DNA of 10,762 nucleotides, taken from positions 1 through 10,762 of the forward strand of contig JABGQJ010000218.1 in assembly GCA_018648945.1 (NCBI GenBank), read 5' to 3'. A program made the position numbers and the translations under genes. The notes under the pieces were generated by a model that saw only the letters and a program-made list of their open reading frames with translations, did not search any database and was not told where the DNA came from. Below, one piece after another: positions 1 to 6,884 of this stretch; within the stretch, counting starts at the first letter, position 1, and the number at the start of each line of letters is the position of its first letter. The DNA comes from Victivallales bacterium. Its GTDB lineage: Bacteria; Verrucomicrobiota; Lentisphaeria; Oligosphaerales; Lenti-02.

Positions 1-671
1 ACGCGGTCGGGGTCGCCAATGGTGTCACGGGCGGGATCGGCCGGGTAGTCGTTCATATGGACCAGCCCGACAGTGGCCGGGCCAAAATGCTTCAGGCCCT
101 CGAAGTGCCCCGTGCCCTTGTACATGTGGAAGACATCAGCCAGGAGGCACGCTTCGGGCTGACCGCATTCGGTGACGACCAGGAGGGCCTCACCGAGATG
201 GCCAAGGGTCTTCGCCACACCCCAGAACTCAAGAATGGGGACCACGTCGTACTCGCGGCCGACCTCGATCAGTTCGGCGTAGTACTCCGCCAGTTGCAGC
301 AGGTCGGTCCCGGTCACGTCCTTCAGTCCCATCGGCGGTGCGGCCAGGCCCTTGCAGCCAAGCCGGGCGGCCATCTCCATATTGCGCCGGGCTTCCGCCA
401 CACCAGCCTGTCGCCGGGCCTTGTCGGCAACCCCCCATTCGAAGAAGCCGATCAGATTGGGGACGACCATGCCCTGGTCGGCCAATCGGCGGGAGATGTC
501 ATCCAGGGAGCCGCCGCCGGCCACGAAGGCATCGAGTTCCGCGACCCAGGGCTCGATTCCCTGATAGCCCGTTTCCGCCGCCAGGTCGATAGCCTGCGGC
601 AACGACAGGTTCTGCTCACGGATGGTACTGGTGTTGATGCAATATTCGAAGGGAGGGGTCTTGCCAGACAT
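1..671 (-). CDS. Sugar phosphate isomerase/epimerase, TIM barrel (xylose isomerase-like); C-terminal part beyond window
   Basis: This gene starts at the ATG read leftward from base 671 and stays open for 223 codons until the window edge, so the C-terminal part is missing. A GGAGAA Shine-Dalgarno lies 8 bases before the start. The product begins MSGKTPPFEYCINTSTI, a first barrel strand typical of the AP-endonuclease-2/xylose-isomerase-like fold. Metal-ligand positions expected in this family are visible: E148 in ILEFWG, D179 and H182 in DVFH, and H205 in HMND. Relatives act on sugars or inositols (inosose dehydratase, hydroxypyruvate isomerase, hexulose-phosphate epimerases) in the cytoplasm with a divalent metal. 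No signal peptide is seen. The exact substrate cannot be read from this fragment. The gene is divergent from gph and any operon partners lie to the left of the window. Confidence 0.87.
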   Translation of the reverse strand, partial: MSGKTPPFEYCINTSTIREQNLSLPQAIDLAAETGYQGIEPWVAELDAFVAGGGSLDDISRRLADQGMVVPNLIGFFEWGVADKARRQAGVAEARRNMEMAARLGCKGLAAPPMGLKDVTGTDLLQLAEYYAELIEVGREYDVVPILEFWGVAKTLGHLGEALLVVTECGQPEACLLADVFHMYKGTGHFEGLKHFGPATVGLVHMNDYPADPARDTIGDPDR

Positions 672-835
672 GGTGGGGCTTCTCCGGGTTGAGTTGATAG
701 GTCCGCAATTCCAGTAGCCGCCCAAGCGCGCGGCGTCAAGGCGAAGGGCGAGGACGGAATGTCTAGCCGGAGCTTGGAATCACAGTCGCGAGGGCCATCT
801 TGACAGGACTCCGAACTCTTCCTGAGGACCAGACC
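672..835. other. Divergent intergenic region between the isomerase and gph
   Basis: These 164 bases separate two genes read in opposite directions and must hold both promoters if each is transcribed from here. I see the two Shine-Dalgarno sequences at the ends (GGAGAA for the minus gene, GAGGA at 824-828 for gph). A TTGACA lies at 800-805 on the plus strand, but the hexamer 17 bases downstream (TGAGGA) does not resemble a -10 box and falls in the gph ribosome binding site. No convincing promoter pair or operator palindrome was found on either strand. Confidence 0.4.
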
Positions 836-1492
836 ATGCCTACCGCGATTCTCTTTGATCTAGATGGTACACTCGTCGATTCCCGTGCCGACTTGGCGAC
901 CGGGGCCAACCTGATGCGCGCGGACCATGGGCTTGCCCCATTGCCTGTGGCGCAGATCGTGAGCTATGTGGGAAACGGCATCCGCAAGTTGGTGGAACGA
1001 ACCCTGGCGGACCGCCCGGAGCTCGACGTAACCGCAGGAGTGAGCGCCATGAAGCGACACTACCTGGCGCACTTGCTGGACGAGACGCGAGCCTATCCCA
1101 GAGTGGGTGCCTGCCTGGCGCGGTTGGCCAAGGCGGGGATATTGCTCGGGGTGGTGACGAACAAGCCGGAGGAACCGGCGCGGCGCATCTGCGAGGCACT
1201 GGACTTGGCGCAGTTCCTACCGGTGATCGTCGGCGGGGATACCTGCCCCGTGCTCAAGCCCTCTCCCGAGCCGGTGCTCTTCGCCTTGGATCAGCTCGGG
1301 CCCGAAGCGAAGGGCATCTGGTTCGTGGGGGACAACTGCACGGACCTACAGGCGGGTGCGGCCGCCGGCATGAAGACCTGCTTCTGCCGCTTCGGCTTCG
1401 GGAAGACAGCGGGGGAGATGCCTGACCTGGCGGTGGACTCGCTGACGGAGTTCACCGACCATGTGCTTCGCGCCGAAACGAAGCTAGATTGA
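836..1492 (+). CDS. gph: Phosphoglycolate phosphatase-like HAD hydrolase
   Basis: The product is a 218-residue cytoplasmic HAD-superfamily phosphatase of the Gph/PGPase type, whose usual role is to hydrolyse 2-phosphoglycolate, a DNA-repair and oxygenation by-product. All four HAD motifs are present: DLDGT with nucleophile D8 and acid/base D10; T108 in VVTNKPE; K141 in KPSPEP; and FVGDNCTD with D166 and D170. The helical C1 cap after motif I carries YVGNGIRKLVERTL, which resembles the GNG segment of E. coli Gph, and IVGGD is also shared. The ATG at 836 is chosen because GAGGA (824-828) sits 7 bases upstream and the protein then begins MPTAILFDLDGT as in the family; an upstream TTG at 800 would add 12 unrelated residues. 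It is first in a same-strand cluster with sppA, 55 bases downstream. Related HAD phosphatases such as pyrophosphatase PpaX share these motifs, so the substrate is inferred. Confidence 0.88.
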   Translation: MPTAILFDLDGTLVDSRADLATGANLMRADHGLAPLPVAQIVSYVGNGIRKLVERTLADRPELDVTAGVSAMKRHYLAHLLDETRAYPRVGACLARLAKAGILLGVVTNKPEEPARRICEALDLAQFLPVIVGGDTCPVLKPSPEPVLFALDQLGPEAKGIWFVGDNCTDLQAGAAAGMKTCFCRFGFGKTAGEMPDLAVDSLTEFTDHVLRAETKLD

Positions 1493-1547
1493 GGCGCAGT
1501 GGCTCGCTTTGAGCGCCCGTTGCCCGCTGAACCCCAAGGAACCGACC

Positions 1548-2738
1548 ATGGATCCGGTGAATCCCCCGCAGACGGACCGTCCATCGACCGATGAGCCGAC
1601 GCCTCTGCGCCCCGAGCCAAGTGTCAGCCAGGCGGCCTCGCCTCCCTCTCCTGCGCCCCACACGCCACCCCCTGGCTACTGGCAGATGATGCCGCCACCC
1701 CGTCGCGGTCGGGGGTGCCTGTTCTACTGCTTCCTGCTCTTCGTGCTCGCGAGCCTAGCCGGGTTCGCGCTCTTCGTCGCGACCCCCTTGATGGCGTTCC
1801 TGGCGGTCGGTCAGGAGACCATGCATGAACTGGCGAAGGGCAGCGATGGGGGCTCGGGATTCCAGGAAAGCTACGTCCCTGGTTCCGGACCGCCGGACTG
1901 CTCCCGCAAGATCGCCCTGATCGGGGTGAAGGGCGTCATCCTCTCGCGCAGTGGCCGGGGATTCGCGAATGCTGGCCGGATCGTGGCCGAGATCGACCAG
2001 GCGAGACTCGACCGGGCCGTCGTCGCGGTCATTCTGGACCTTGACACTCCCGGCGGGGAGGTCACCGCGAGCGACGAGATCCACCGGGCCGTGCAACGGT
2101 GCCGGAAGCGGAAACCAGTGGTTTCCTGCATGCGCTCCTTGGCCGCCAGCGGCGGCTACTACGTGGCTGCGGGCAGCGACTGGATCGTGGCCAATCGTCA
2201 TACCTTGACCGGGAGCATCGGCGTTCTCATCAACTCGCTGAACTACGCGGAACTGATGACCCGTCTGGGCCTGAAGATGGAGACGATCAAGTCCGGCGAG
2301 ATGAAGGATATTCTCAGCGGCAGTCGTCCCCGGACCGAGAGCGAACATCAGTATATGCAGGAACTGGTCCAGGAGGCCTTCCACGAGTTCGCCGCGATCG
2401 TGGCGGCGGGGCGCGAGGGATACGCCGACGTGGATGCCGTGCTGGCGGCCGACTTTGCGGACGGGCGCATCCTGACTGGCCGCGCGGCCAAGGAAGCGGG
2501 GCTGGTGGACCAGCTCGGCTACCTGGACGACGCGGTGGACAAGGCCAGGGAACTGGCAGGGGGGGGCTCCGCAAAACTCATTCGCTATCGGCATCGGGTG
2601 CCACTGAGTAAGCTGCTGCTTGGTCTGGATGCCGAGCAGGTGACTCCCACGGCCCTGGTCCCCGCCGAGTTGCGCGCCATGCGCGCGGGCTGCCTGTTCG
2701 CGATCTGGCCTCGGGCGCTGACCGGAGGCACGGAGTGA
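1548..2738 (+). CDS. sppA: Signal peptide peptidase SppA, S49 family, single-pass with Pro-rich N-terminal tail
   Basis: The 396-residue product is a membrane-anchored S49 serine protease that would cleave residual signal peptides after secretion. The order is: Pro-rich cytoplasmic tail (about 1-50), basic cluster PRRGRG (51-56), one transmembrane segment (about 57-87), then a periplasmic S49 domain (about 121-340). Nucleophile S201 is in AASGGYY and general base K253 is in GEMKDILS. Their spacing of 52 residues equals that of the S147/K199 dyad of Bacillus subtilis SppA. DTPGG at 166-170 and TGSIGV at 221-226 are conserved family motifs. The size fits the short, single-domain SppA rather than the roughly 600-residue E. 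coli form. The ATG at 1548 has AAGGA 7 bases upstream; a TTG at 1509 is less likely. The stop overlaps the start of the binding-protein gene. An 8-G run at 2559-2566 encodes Gly-Gly-Gly after the catalytic domain, and the reading frame continues plausibly beyond it. Confidence 0.92.
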   Translation: MDPVNPPQTDRPSTDEPTPLRPEPSVSQAASPPSPAPHTPPPGYWQMMPPPRRGRGCLFYCFLLFVLASLAGFALFVATPLMAFLAVGQETMHELAKGSDGGSGFQESYVPGSGPPDCSRKIALIGVKGVILSRSGRGFANAGRIVAEIDQARLDRAVVAVILDLDTPGGEVTASDEIHRAVQRCRKRKPVVSCMRSLAASGGYYVAAGSDWIVANRHTLTGSIGVLINSLNYAELMTRLGLKMETIKSGEMKDILSGSRPRTESEHQYMQELVQEAFHEFAAIVAAGREGYADVDAVLAADFADGRILTGRAAKEAGLVDQLGYLDDAVDKARELAGGGSAKLIRYRHRVPLSKLLLGLDAEQVTPTALVPAELRAMRAGCLFAIWPRALTGGTE

Positions 2739-4528
2739 TGGCACGGAACGGAGCGATGCAGGTGTTCCTTGTTCTGCTGGCCGGGCTGGCTCTGGCTGTC
2801 CGCAGCGGCCCGCAGGAATTCCCGCCAGCCGGCTGGAAGAACCTGCCGGACCCGGTGGCCAGCCCCTATGCCGTGGTTGGGGGCGAGGCCTCGGAATTCG
2901 CCAGCCAATACCCCAAGAGTCTGAACTACTACCTGGACACCAATGTGTTCAGCTCTCGGCTCTTCGGCGCCCTGTACGAATCTCTGATCGAGATGAACTC
3001 GCAGACGAAGGGATACGAACCCGCCTTGGCGCGCAAGTGGACCCTTTCCGAGGACAAGAGCAGCTTCACATTCGAGATCGATCCGCGCGCCCGCTGGAGC
3101 GATGGCCGGCCGGTGACGGCCGCGGATGTGCGTTTCACCTATGACACGATCATGAACCCCAAGCATATGACGGGCGTCCACAAGATCTCGCTGGAGCGGT
3201 TCGAGCCGCCGGAGGTGATCGACAAGATGACCATCCGCTTCCGGGCCAAGGAGGTACACTGGAAGAACCTCGGAGGGGTTGGCAGCATGCAAATCCTGCC
3301 CCGCCACATCATGGCAGGCAAGGACTTCAACGACATCAACTTCGCCTTCCCGGTGGTCTCCGGACCATACCGGCTCTCCGAGCTGAAGGACGGTCGCTAT
3401 GCCGTCCTGGAACGACGGGCCGACTGGTGGCGGCGGGACTGGCCGAGCACCCGGAATATCGGCAACTTCGAGCGGTTGCGCTACCGCTTCTACGCCAGCC
3501 GCGACAATGCCTTCGAGGCCTTCAAGAAGGGCGAAATCGACGTCTTCGCCATCTATACCTCGCGCCTTTGGGTGGAGGGAACGGACAAGACGCCCTTCTA
3601 CCGGAACTGGATCGTGAAGCAGAACGTGGTGAACTGCAAGCCCGTGGGTTTCCAGGGGTTTGCCATGAACATGCGGCGTTTCCCCTTCGACGACCTCCGG
3701 GTACGCAAGGCGATGGCACATCTCCTGGACCGGCACACGCTGAACCGGACGCTGATGTACAACCAGTACTTCATGCACCGGTCCTACTACGAGGATCTCT
3801 ACGGTCCCGAAAATCCCTGCCCCAATCCAGAGGTGGAATTCGACGTGGCTGCCGCCCAACGCCTTTTGACCGAGGCCGGTTGGCGAGCCAACCCGGACAC
3901 GGGCCTGCTGGAGAAGAACGGCAAGGCCCTGGCCTTCACCTTCCTGACCCGCAGCCCCTCTAGTACCAAGTATCTACAGGTCTTCGACAAGGCGCTCAAG
4001 GATGTGGGCATCCAGATGACCATCGACCAGAAGGACTGGTCGGCCTGGGCCAAGGACATGGACGAGTTCAACTACGAGATGACCTGGGCCGCCTGGGGGG
4101 CAGGATTGTTCAAGGACCCCGAAAGCATGTGGCATAGCAAGGAGGCCGCCCGCCAGAGCGGCTACAACATCACCGGCTTCAAAAACGCCCAGGTGGACGG
4201 ACTCATCGAGAAGCAGAAGACGGAGTTCGATGTGGAGAAACGCGACGCCATGTGCCGCGAGATCGACCAGCTCATCTGTGAGCAGTCCCCCTACATCATG
4301 CTCTGGAACACCAAATCCGTGCGGCTGCTGTATTGGAACAAGTTCGGCACCCCGCCGACGGTGCTGGGGAAATACGACTCCGAGAACGTCGGCTATTGGT
4401 GGTACGATGAGGAGAACGTAGCGGACCTCGCCGAGGCGCAAGCCAAGGACGAAGCCCTGCCCAAACGACGCTTCGAGGTCAACTACAACGAGCTGTTCCG
4501 CGACCTGCGCATCCCCCCGATCAAGTAG
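2738..4528 (+). CDS. Secreted family 5 extracellular solute-binding protein, YejA-like (peptide ABC importer type)
   Basis: The 596-residue product is a periplasmic binding protein of the SBP_bac_5 family (DppA/OppA/YejA group), which delivers peptides or similar ligands to an ABC importer. A hydrophobic signal segment covers about residues 7-21 and has no lipobox cysteine, so a soluble secreted form is expected, possibly cut after ALA-20. The family signature WSDGRPVTAADV (120-131) is clear. FEAFKKGEIDV (259-269) and the FAMNMRRFPFDDLRVRKAM stretch (308-326) followed by MYNQYF point to the YejA branch. Its start overlaps the sppA stop as TGATG; GTG at 2735 (GTGA overlap) is an equally possible start. 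GGAGG at 2723-2727 serves either. No permease or ATPase gene follows: the next gene is convergent and begins one base after the stop. The transporter must therefore be elsewhere, or the protein works differently. Family is certain; ligand is not. Confidence 0.9.
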   Translation: MARNGAMQVFLVLLAGLALAVRSGPQEFPPAGWKNLPDPVASPYAVVGGEASEFASQYPKSLNYYLDTNVFSSRLFGALYESLIEMNSQTKGYEPALARKWTLSEDKSSFTFEIDPRARWSDGRPVTAADVRFTYDTIMNPKHMTGVHKISLERFEPPEVIDKMTIRFRAKEVHWKNLGGVGSMQILPRHIMAGKDFNDINFAFPVVSGPYRLSELKDGRYAVLERRADWWRRDWPSTRNIGNFERLRYRFYASRDNAFEAFKKGEIDVFAIYTSRLWVEGTDKTPFYRNWIVKQNVVNCKPVGFQGFAMNMRRFPFDDLRVRKAMAHLLDRHTLNRTLMYNQYFMHRSYYEDLYGPENPCPNPEVEFDVAAAQRLLTEAGWRANPDTGLLEKNGKALAFTFLTRSPSSTKYLQVFDKALKDVGIQMTIDQKDWSAWAKDMDEFNYEMTWAAWGAGLFKDPESMWHSKEAARQSGYNITGFKNAQVDGLIEKQKTEFDVEKRDAMCREIDQLICEQSPYIMLWNTKSVRLLYWNKFGTPPTVLGKYDSENVGYWWYDEENVADLAEAQAKDEALPKRRFEVNYNELFRDLRIPPIK

Positions 4529-4529
4529 G

Positions 4530-5585
4530 TCACTCCCAGACGCCGGGGATCGGCGTGTGGCAGGCGGGGCAGGCACCGTTGGCCAGCTCGTGGCGCCGGA
4601 GCGAGAAGCCGCGCCGGGCAAGAACGACGCGGTGGCAGCTTGGACAGGAGGTGTCGCTGAACTCGTGGGTGGGGAGATTGCCCGCGTAGATGTAGCGCAG
4701 GCCGGCAGCGCGCCCGATGGCGGTCGCCTTCTCGATGGTGGCCAGGGGAGTGCGAGCGGGGCCATGATCCCAACGGTAGGCGGCGTGGTAGGCGGAGACG
4801 TGCCAGGGCAAGTCGGGGCTGAGCGAGGCCAGGAAGGCCGCGCACTGGGTCAGTTCCGCCGTGCTGTCGTTGAAGCCGGGGACCACAAGGGTGGTTGCCT
4901 CCACCCATACGCCGTGTTCCACCAGGTGCCGAATGGTGTCCAGGACCGGCTGTAAGCGACCGCCCAGTTGCCGATAGCCATCATCGGAGAAACACTTCAG
5001 GTCCACGTTGATGGCATCGAGAAACGGGCATAGCAGGCTGAGGGCCTCCGGGCTGGCGAAACCGTTGGAGACATAGCAGGTCTTCAGGCCCTCGGCCCGG
5101 GCCAGCCGGAAGACGGCGAGGGACCATTCGGTGGAGACCAAGGGCTCGTTGTAGGTACTGGCGATGGCGGGGGCGTTCAGTCGCCGGGCCTGGCGAACGA
5201 TTTCGGGGGCCTCGATTCGTTGGGGAAGGGGCGCCGCCGCCTTGTCCCTCCCGGCCTGGGAGATCGACCAGTTCTGACAGAAGGCGCAGTGGAGATTGCA
5301 GCCCAGCATGCCGTAGCTGACCACATCGCAGCCCGGCAGGAAGTGATAGAGCGGCTTCTTCTCGATGGGATCGCAGGCGAGGCTGGAGACATAGCCAAAG
5401 GGCACGCGCAGAGCCCCATTCTCGGCATGGCGCACCCCGCACTTCCCGCTCCGGCCGGCCCGAACCAGGCAGTGGTGGGCACAGGCGAGGCAACGGACGC
5501 CCCCTTGCTCCTCGCGGCACAACTCGGACGATGAGGTGGACCAGTCGCGGAGTTGAGGGACCACATCGTGACCCTGACCAGCCAT
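4530..5585 (-). CDS. amrS: AmrS-type radical SAM enzyme (AmmeMemoRadiSam family, PflA-like)
   Basis: The 351-residue product is a cytoplasmic radical SAM protein. The cluster motif is C96-x3-C100-x2-C103 within GCNLHCAFCQNW, followed by SISQ, which is characteristic of the AmrS branch formerly annotated as pyruvate-formate-lyase activating enzyme. An N-terminal cysteine group (C32, C35, C39, C49) and a C-terminal pair of CxxC motifs (C314/C317 and C339/C342, ending PIPGVW) look like extra metal sites and are usual for this branch. STYNEPLV (143-150) and VSNGFAS are further conserved segments. The family is named for co-occurrence with AMMECR1 and MEMO domain proteins; neither is in this window, and I cannot assign a reaction. 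The ATG at 5585 has GAGAGG 7 bases upstream. It follows the glycosyltransferase gene by 21 bases and is probably its operon partner. Its stop is one base from that of the convergent binding protein. Confidence 0.9.
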   Translation of the reverse strand: MAGQGHDVVPQLRDWSTSSSELCREEQGGVRCLACAHHCLVRAGRSGKCGVRHAENGALRVPFGYVSSLACDPIEKKPLYHFLPGCDVVSYGMLGCNLHCAFCQNWSISQAGRDKAAAPLPQRIEAPEIVRQARRLNAPAIASTYNEPLVSTEWSLAVFRLARAEGLKTCYVSNGFASPEALSLLCPFLDAINVDLKCFSDDGYRQLGGRLQPVLDTIRHLVEHGVWVEATTLVVPGFNDSTAELTQCAAFLASLSPDLPWHVSAYHAAYRWDHGPARTPLATIEKATAIGRAAGLRYIYAGNLPTHEFSDTSCPSCHRVVLARRGFSLRRHELANGACPACHTPIPGVWE

Positions 5586-5606
5586 GGGATGCCCTCTCGG
5601 CGGAGG

Positions 5607-6296
5607 CTACTTCTTGAGGAAGTTGTACTTGAAAATATACCAGAAGGCGGCGATGCCGTCGCGCCAGCCGATCTTCTTGCCTTCGTCGAACCGGCGGGCG
5701 CAGTAGCTGATGGGCACCTCGTAGATCCGGCAATCCAGGCGCGCCAGCTTGGCAGTTACCTCCGGCTCGATACCGAAACGGGCGCACTCCAACTTGAGGC
5801 TGCGGAAAAGCTCGCCGCGGATCATCTTGTAGCACGTCTCCATGTCAGTGAGATGGAGATTGCTGCAGACATTGGAGGCAACCGTGAGCACCTTGTTGCC
5901 GAGGTAGTGCCAGAAACTGTCCACCAGCAGCTCGCGCCCGGAGTAGCGACTGCCGTAGACCACATCGGCCTTGTCCTCCACCAGCAGGCTGAACATGTGG
6001 GGGAACTCCTCGGGGGAGTACTCCAGATCGGCGTCCTGGATCACCACGGCATCGCCGGTGACATTGGCCTGGGCGGTGCGGATCGCGGCACCCTTGCCCT
6101 TGTTCACGTCGTGGTGCAGGATCTTCAGGTCCGGCGCTTCTGGCAGGGCTTCGAGGATCTCCCTCGTGCCGTCGCTGGAGCAGTCGTTGACCACCACGAT
6201 CTCCAGATCTGCCACGCCGCAGTTGCGGACCCGCTCGATGATCTGCGCTACGGTTTCCCGCTCGTCGTAGACGGGAATGATGACAGACAGCTTCAT
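5607..6296 (-). CDS. Family 2 glycosyltransferase, polyprenyl/dolichyl-phosphate mannose synthase-like (DPM1 type)
   Basis: The 229-residue product is a GT-A fold GT2 enzyme. It opens MKLSVIIPVYDERETV, has nucleotide-binding D38 in VVNDCSSDGT, the metal-binding DAD motif (88-90) in IQDADLEYSP, GSRYSGRE (115-122), and the acceptor-loop segment TDMETCYK (150-157) seen in polyprenyl-phosphate sugar synthases. No transmembrane segments are present, so it is of the compact soluble or peripheral type that ends after the catalytic domain. Relatives transfer mannose or glucose from GDP- or UDP-sugar to a polyprenyl phosphate at the inner face of the membrane. The ATG at 6296 is selected by GAGGAG 5 bases upstream and by alignment of the N-terminus; the frame continues upstream into the tRNA gene, but that extension is not protein-like. 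tRNA-Gln lies 59 bases upstream on the same strand and amrS 21 bases downstream. Donor and acceptor are inferred from family only. Confidence 0.9.
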   Translation of the reverse strand: MKLSVIIPVYDERETVAQIIERVRNCGVADLEIVVVNDCSSDGTREILEALPEAPDLKILHHDVNKGKGAAIRTAQANVTGDAVVIQDADLEYSPEEFPHMFSLLVEDKADVVYGSRYSGRELLVDSFWHYLGNKVLTVASNVCSNLHLTDMETCYKMIRGELFRSLKLECARFGIEPEVTAKLARLDCRIYEVPISYCARRFDEGKKIGWRDGIAAFWYIFKYNFLKK

Positions 6297-6355
6297 GGGG
6301 ACTCCTCGGCTGCGCTTTCCGCCAGGCGTTCTCCACACCGGGCAAGCGGGCGAGC

Positions 6356-6429
6356 TGGCTACCCCGCCAGGATTCGAACCTGGACTGACTGGACCAAAAC
6401 CAGTAGTGCTACCATTACACAACGGGGTA
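6356..6429 (-). tRNA. tRNA-Gln (anticodon TTG), CCA encoded
   Basis: Read on the minus strand from 6429, the sequence folds as a full cloverleaf: acceptor TACCCCG/CGGGGTA, D-arm GTGT/GCAC with GG in the loop, anticodon stem ACTGG/CCAGT around loop TTTTGGT, four-base variable loop, and T-arm CCAGG/CCTGG with loop TTCGAAT. The anticodon TTG is at 6397-6395 and reads CAA/CAG. U1-A72 and discriminator G73 agree with the known glutamine identity pattern. The terminal CCA is encoded at 6358-6356. No intrinsic terminator follows before the glycosyltransferase start 59 bases downstream, so processing from a longer transcript is possible. Confidence 0.96.
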
Positions 6430-6623
6430 TCCGTTTACGGCATGCGACGAATCGCGGGCGCATACAATACTCCGCCACCTGTGGTTTTCCACTGCTCACG
6501 GGCAGGTTCGGGGCCAGGCGGCGTGCTTGCTTGCAGCGGCCATGAGTGACCTTATCTTCCGGGCTCCCGTCCGCCCCTGCGGCACGTGTCAGAAAAGCCA
6601 TGCTCCCGGAAGCGCCACTGACC
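6430..6623. other. Divergent intergenic region between tRNA-Gln and the small repeat protein
   Basis: These 194 bases hold no gene that I can support. On the minus strand, TATTGT at 6469-6464 with GTGGAA at 6492-6487 (17-base spacer) is a weak promoter candidate that would start the tRNA transcript about 28 bases upstream of its 5' end. On the plus strand TACAAT at 6463-6468 matches five of six positions of a -10 box but has no -35 partner. CCAC-ct-GTGG-tttt-CCAC at 6475-6492 gives two mutually exclusive 4-bp hairpins. These assignments are tentative. Confidence 0.3.
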
Positions 6624-6884
6624 ATGAACGACCTCACCGAACTCCTCGGCAAACTGAACATCCCTCCCGAACAGCTGACCCGGATCAGCGAGGAAGCCAA
6701 AAGCAACCCGATGGCGGCCATTGGCCTGCTGAACGAGTATGTGTCCCCTGAACTCCTCCAGCAGCTCATCGCCGCCTTCCTCAGCAACCCGGATGCCATC
6801 GGGCAGATGGCGGAACAGGCCGGGATCTCCCCCGAGCAATTGGCCGGCTTCCGCCAGCAGTTCGGGGCTGACCAAGAGGGCTGA
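6624..6884 (+). CDS. Small acidic protein of unknown function with internal repeats
   Basis: I do not recognise a family for this 86-residue product. It is predicted to be helical, acidic, cytoplasmic (no signal or membrane segment) and cysteine-free. It consists of about two and a half copies of a 27-28 residue unit: residues 13-39, 40-67 and 68-86. Each copy opens with a PE-L motif (IPPEQL at 13, VSPELL at 40, ISPEQL at 68), and the first two carry SNP at residues 27 and 54 followed by a helix. The ATG at 6624 is preferred because the repeat-like sequence begins there; GGAAG at 6608-6612 is a rather distant (11 bases) Shine-Dalgarno. An in-frame ATG at 6600 would add eight residues and has only a weak AGAAAAG upstream. 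Support for it being a gene is the repeated protein-level pattern and its position just before the flavodoxin gene, 91 bases downstream on the same strand. Alternating NP and helix motifs loosely recall STI1-type repeats, which is speculation. Confidence 0.7.
   Translation: MNDLTELLGKLNIPPEQLTRISEEAKSNPMAAIGLLNEYVSPELLQQLIAAFLSNPDAIGQMAEQAGISPEQLAGFRQQFGADQEG

Noticed and set aside
57..692. A 211-codon plus-strand open frame at the left edge.
   Set aside because: The minus strand encodes a well-conserved TIM-barrel isomerase with metal ligands and a good ribosome binding site across the same bases.
800..828. TTGACA at 800-805 as the -35 box of a gph promoter.
   Set aside because: The hexamer at 17-base spacing is TGAGGA, which is the ribosome binding region, and transcription would start inside or just before the start codon.
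1493..1517. A GC-rich inverted repeat (GGCGC...GCGCC and GCTC...GAGC) right after the gph stop, considered as a terminator.
   Set aside because: No T-run follows and sppA begins 30 bases later with its own Shine-Dalgarno, so at most it is a weak mRNA structure.
1755..2744. A 329-codon minus-strand open frame opposite sppA.
   Set aside because: The plus frame has an exact S49 catalytic dyad spacing; the antisense product is low-complexity Arg/Gly/His/Asp-rich sequence without family signals.
2585..3859. A 424-codon open frame on the minus strand opposite sppA and the binding protein.
   Set aside because: It lies opposite clearly coding family sequence, crosses the boundary of two real genes, and shows no recognisable motif or ribosome binding site.
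5553..6545. A 330-codon plus-strand open frame covering the glycosyltransferase and the tRNA.
   Set aside because: It runs antisense to a canonical GT2 protein and straight through a tRNA gene, so it is a compositional shadow.
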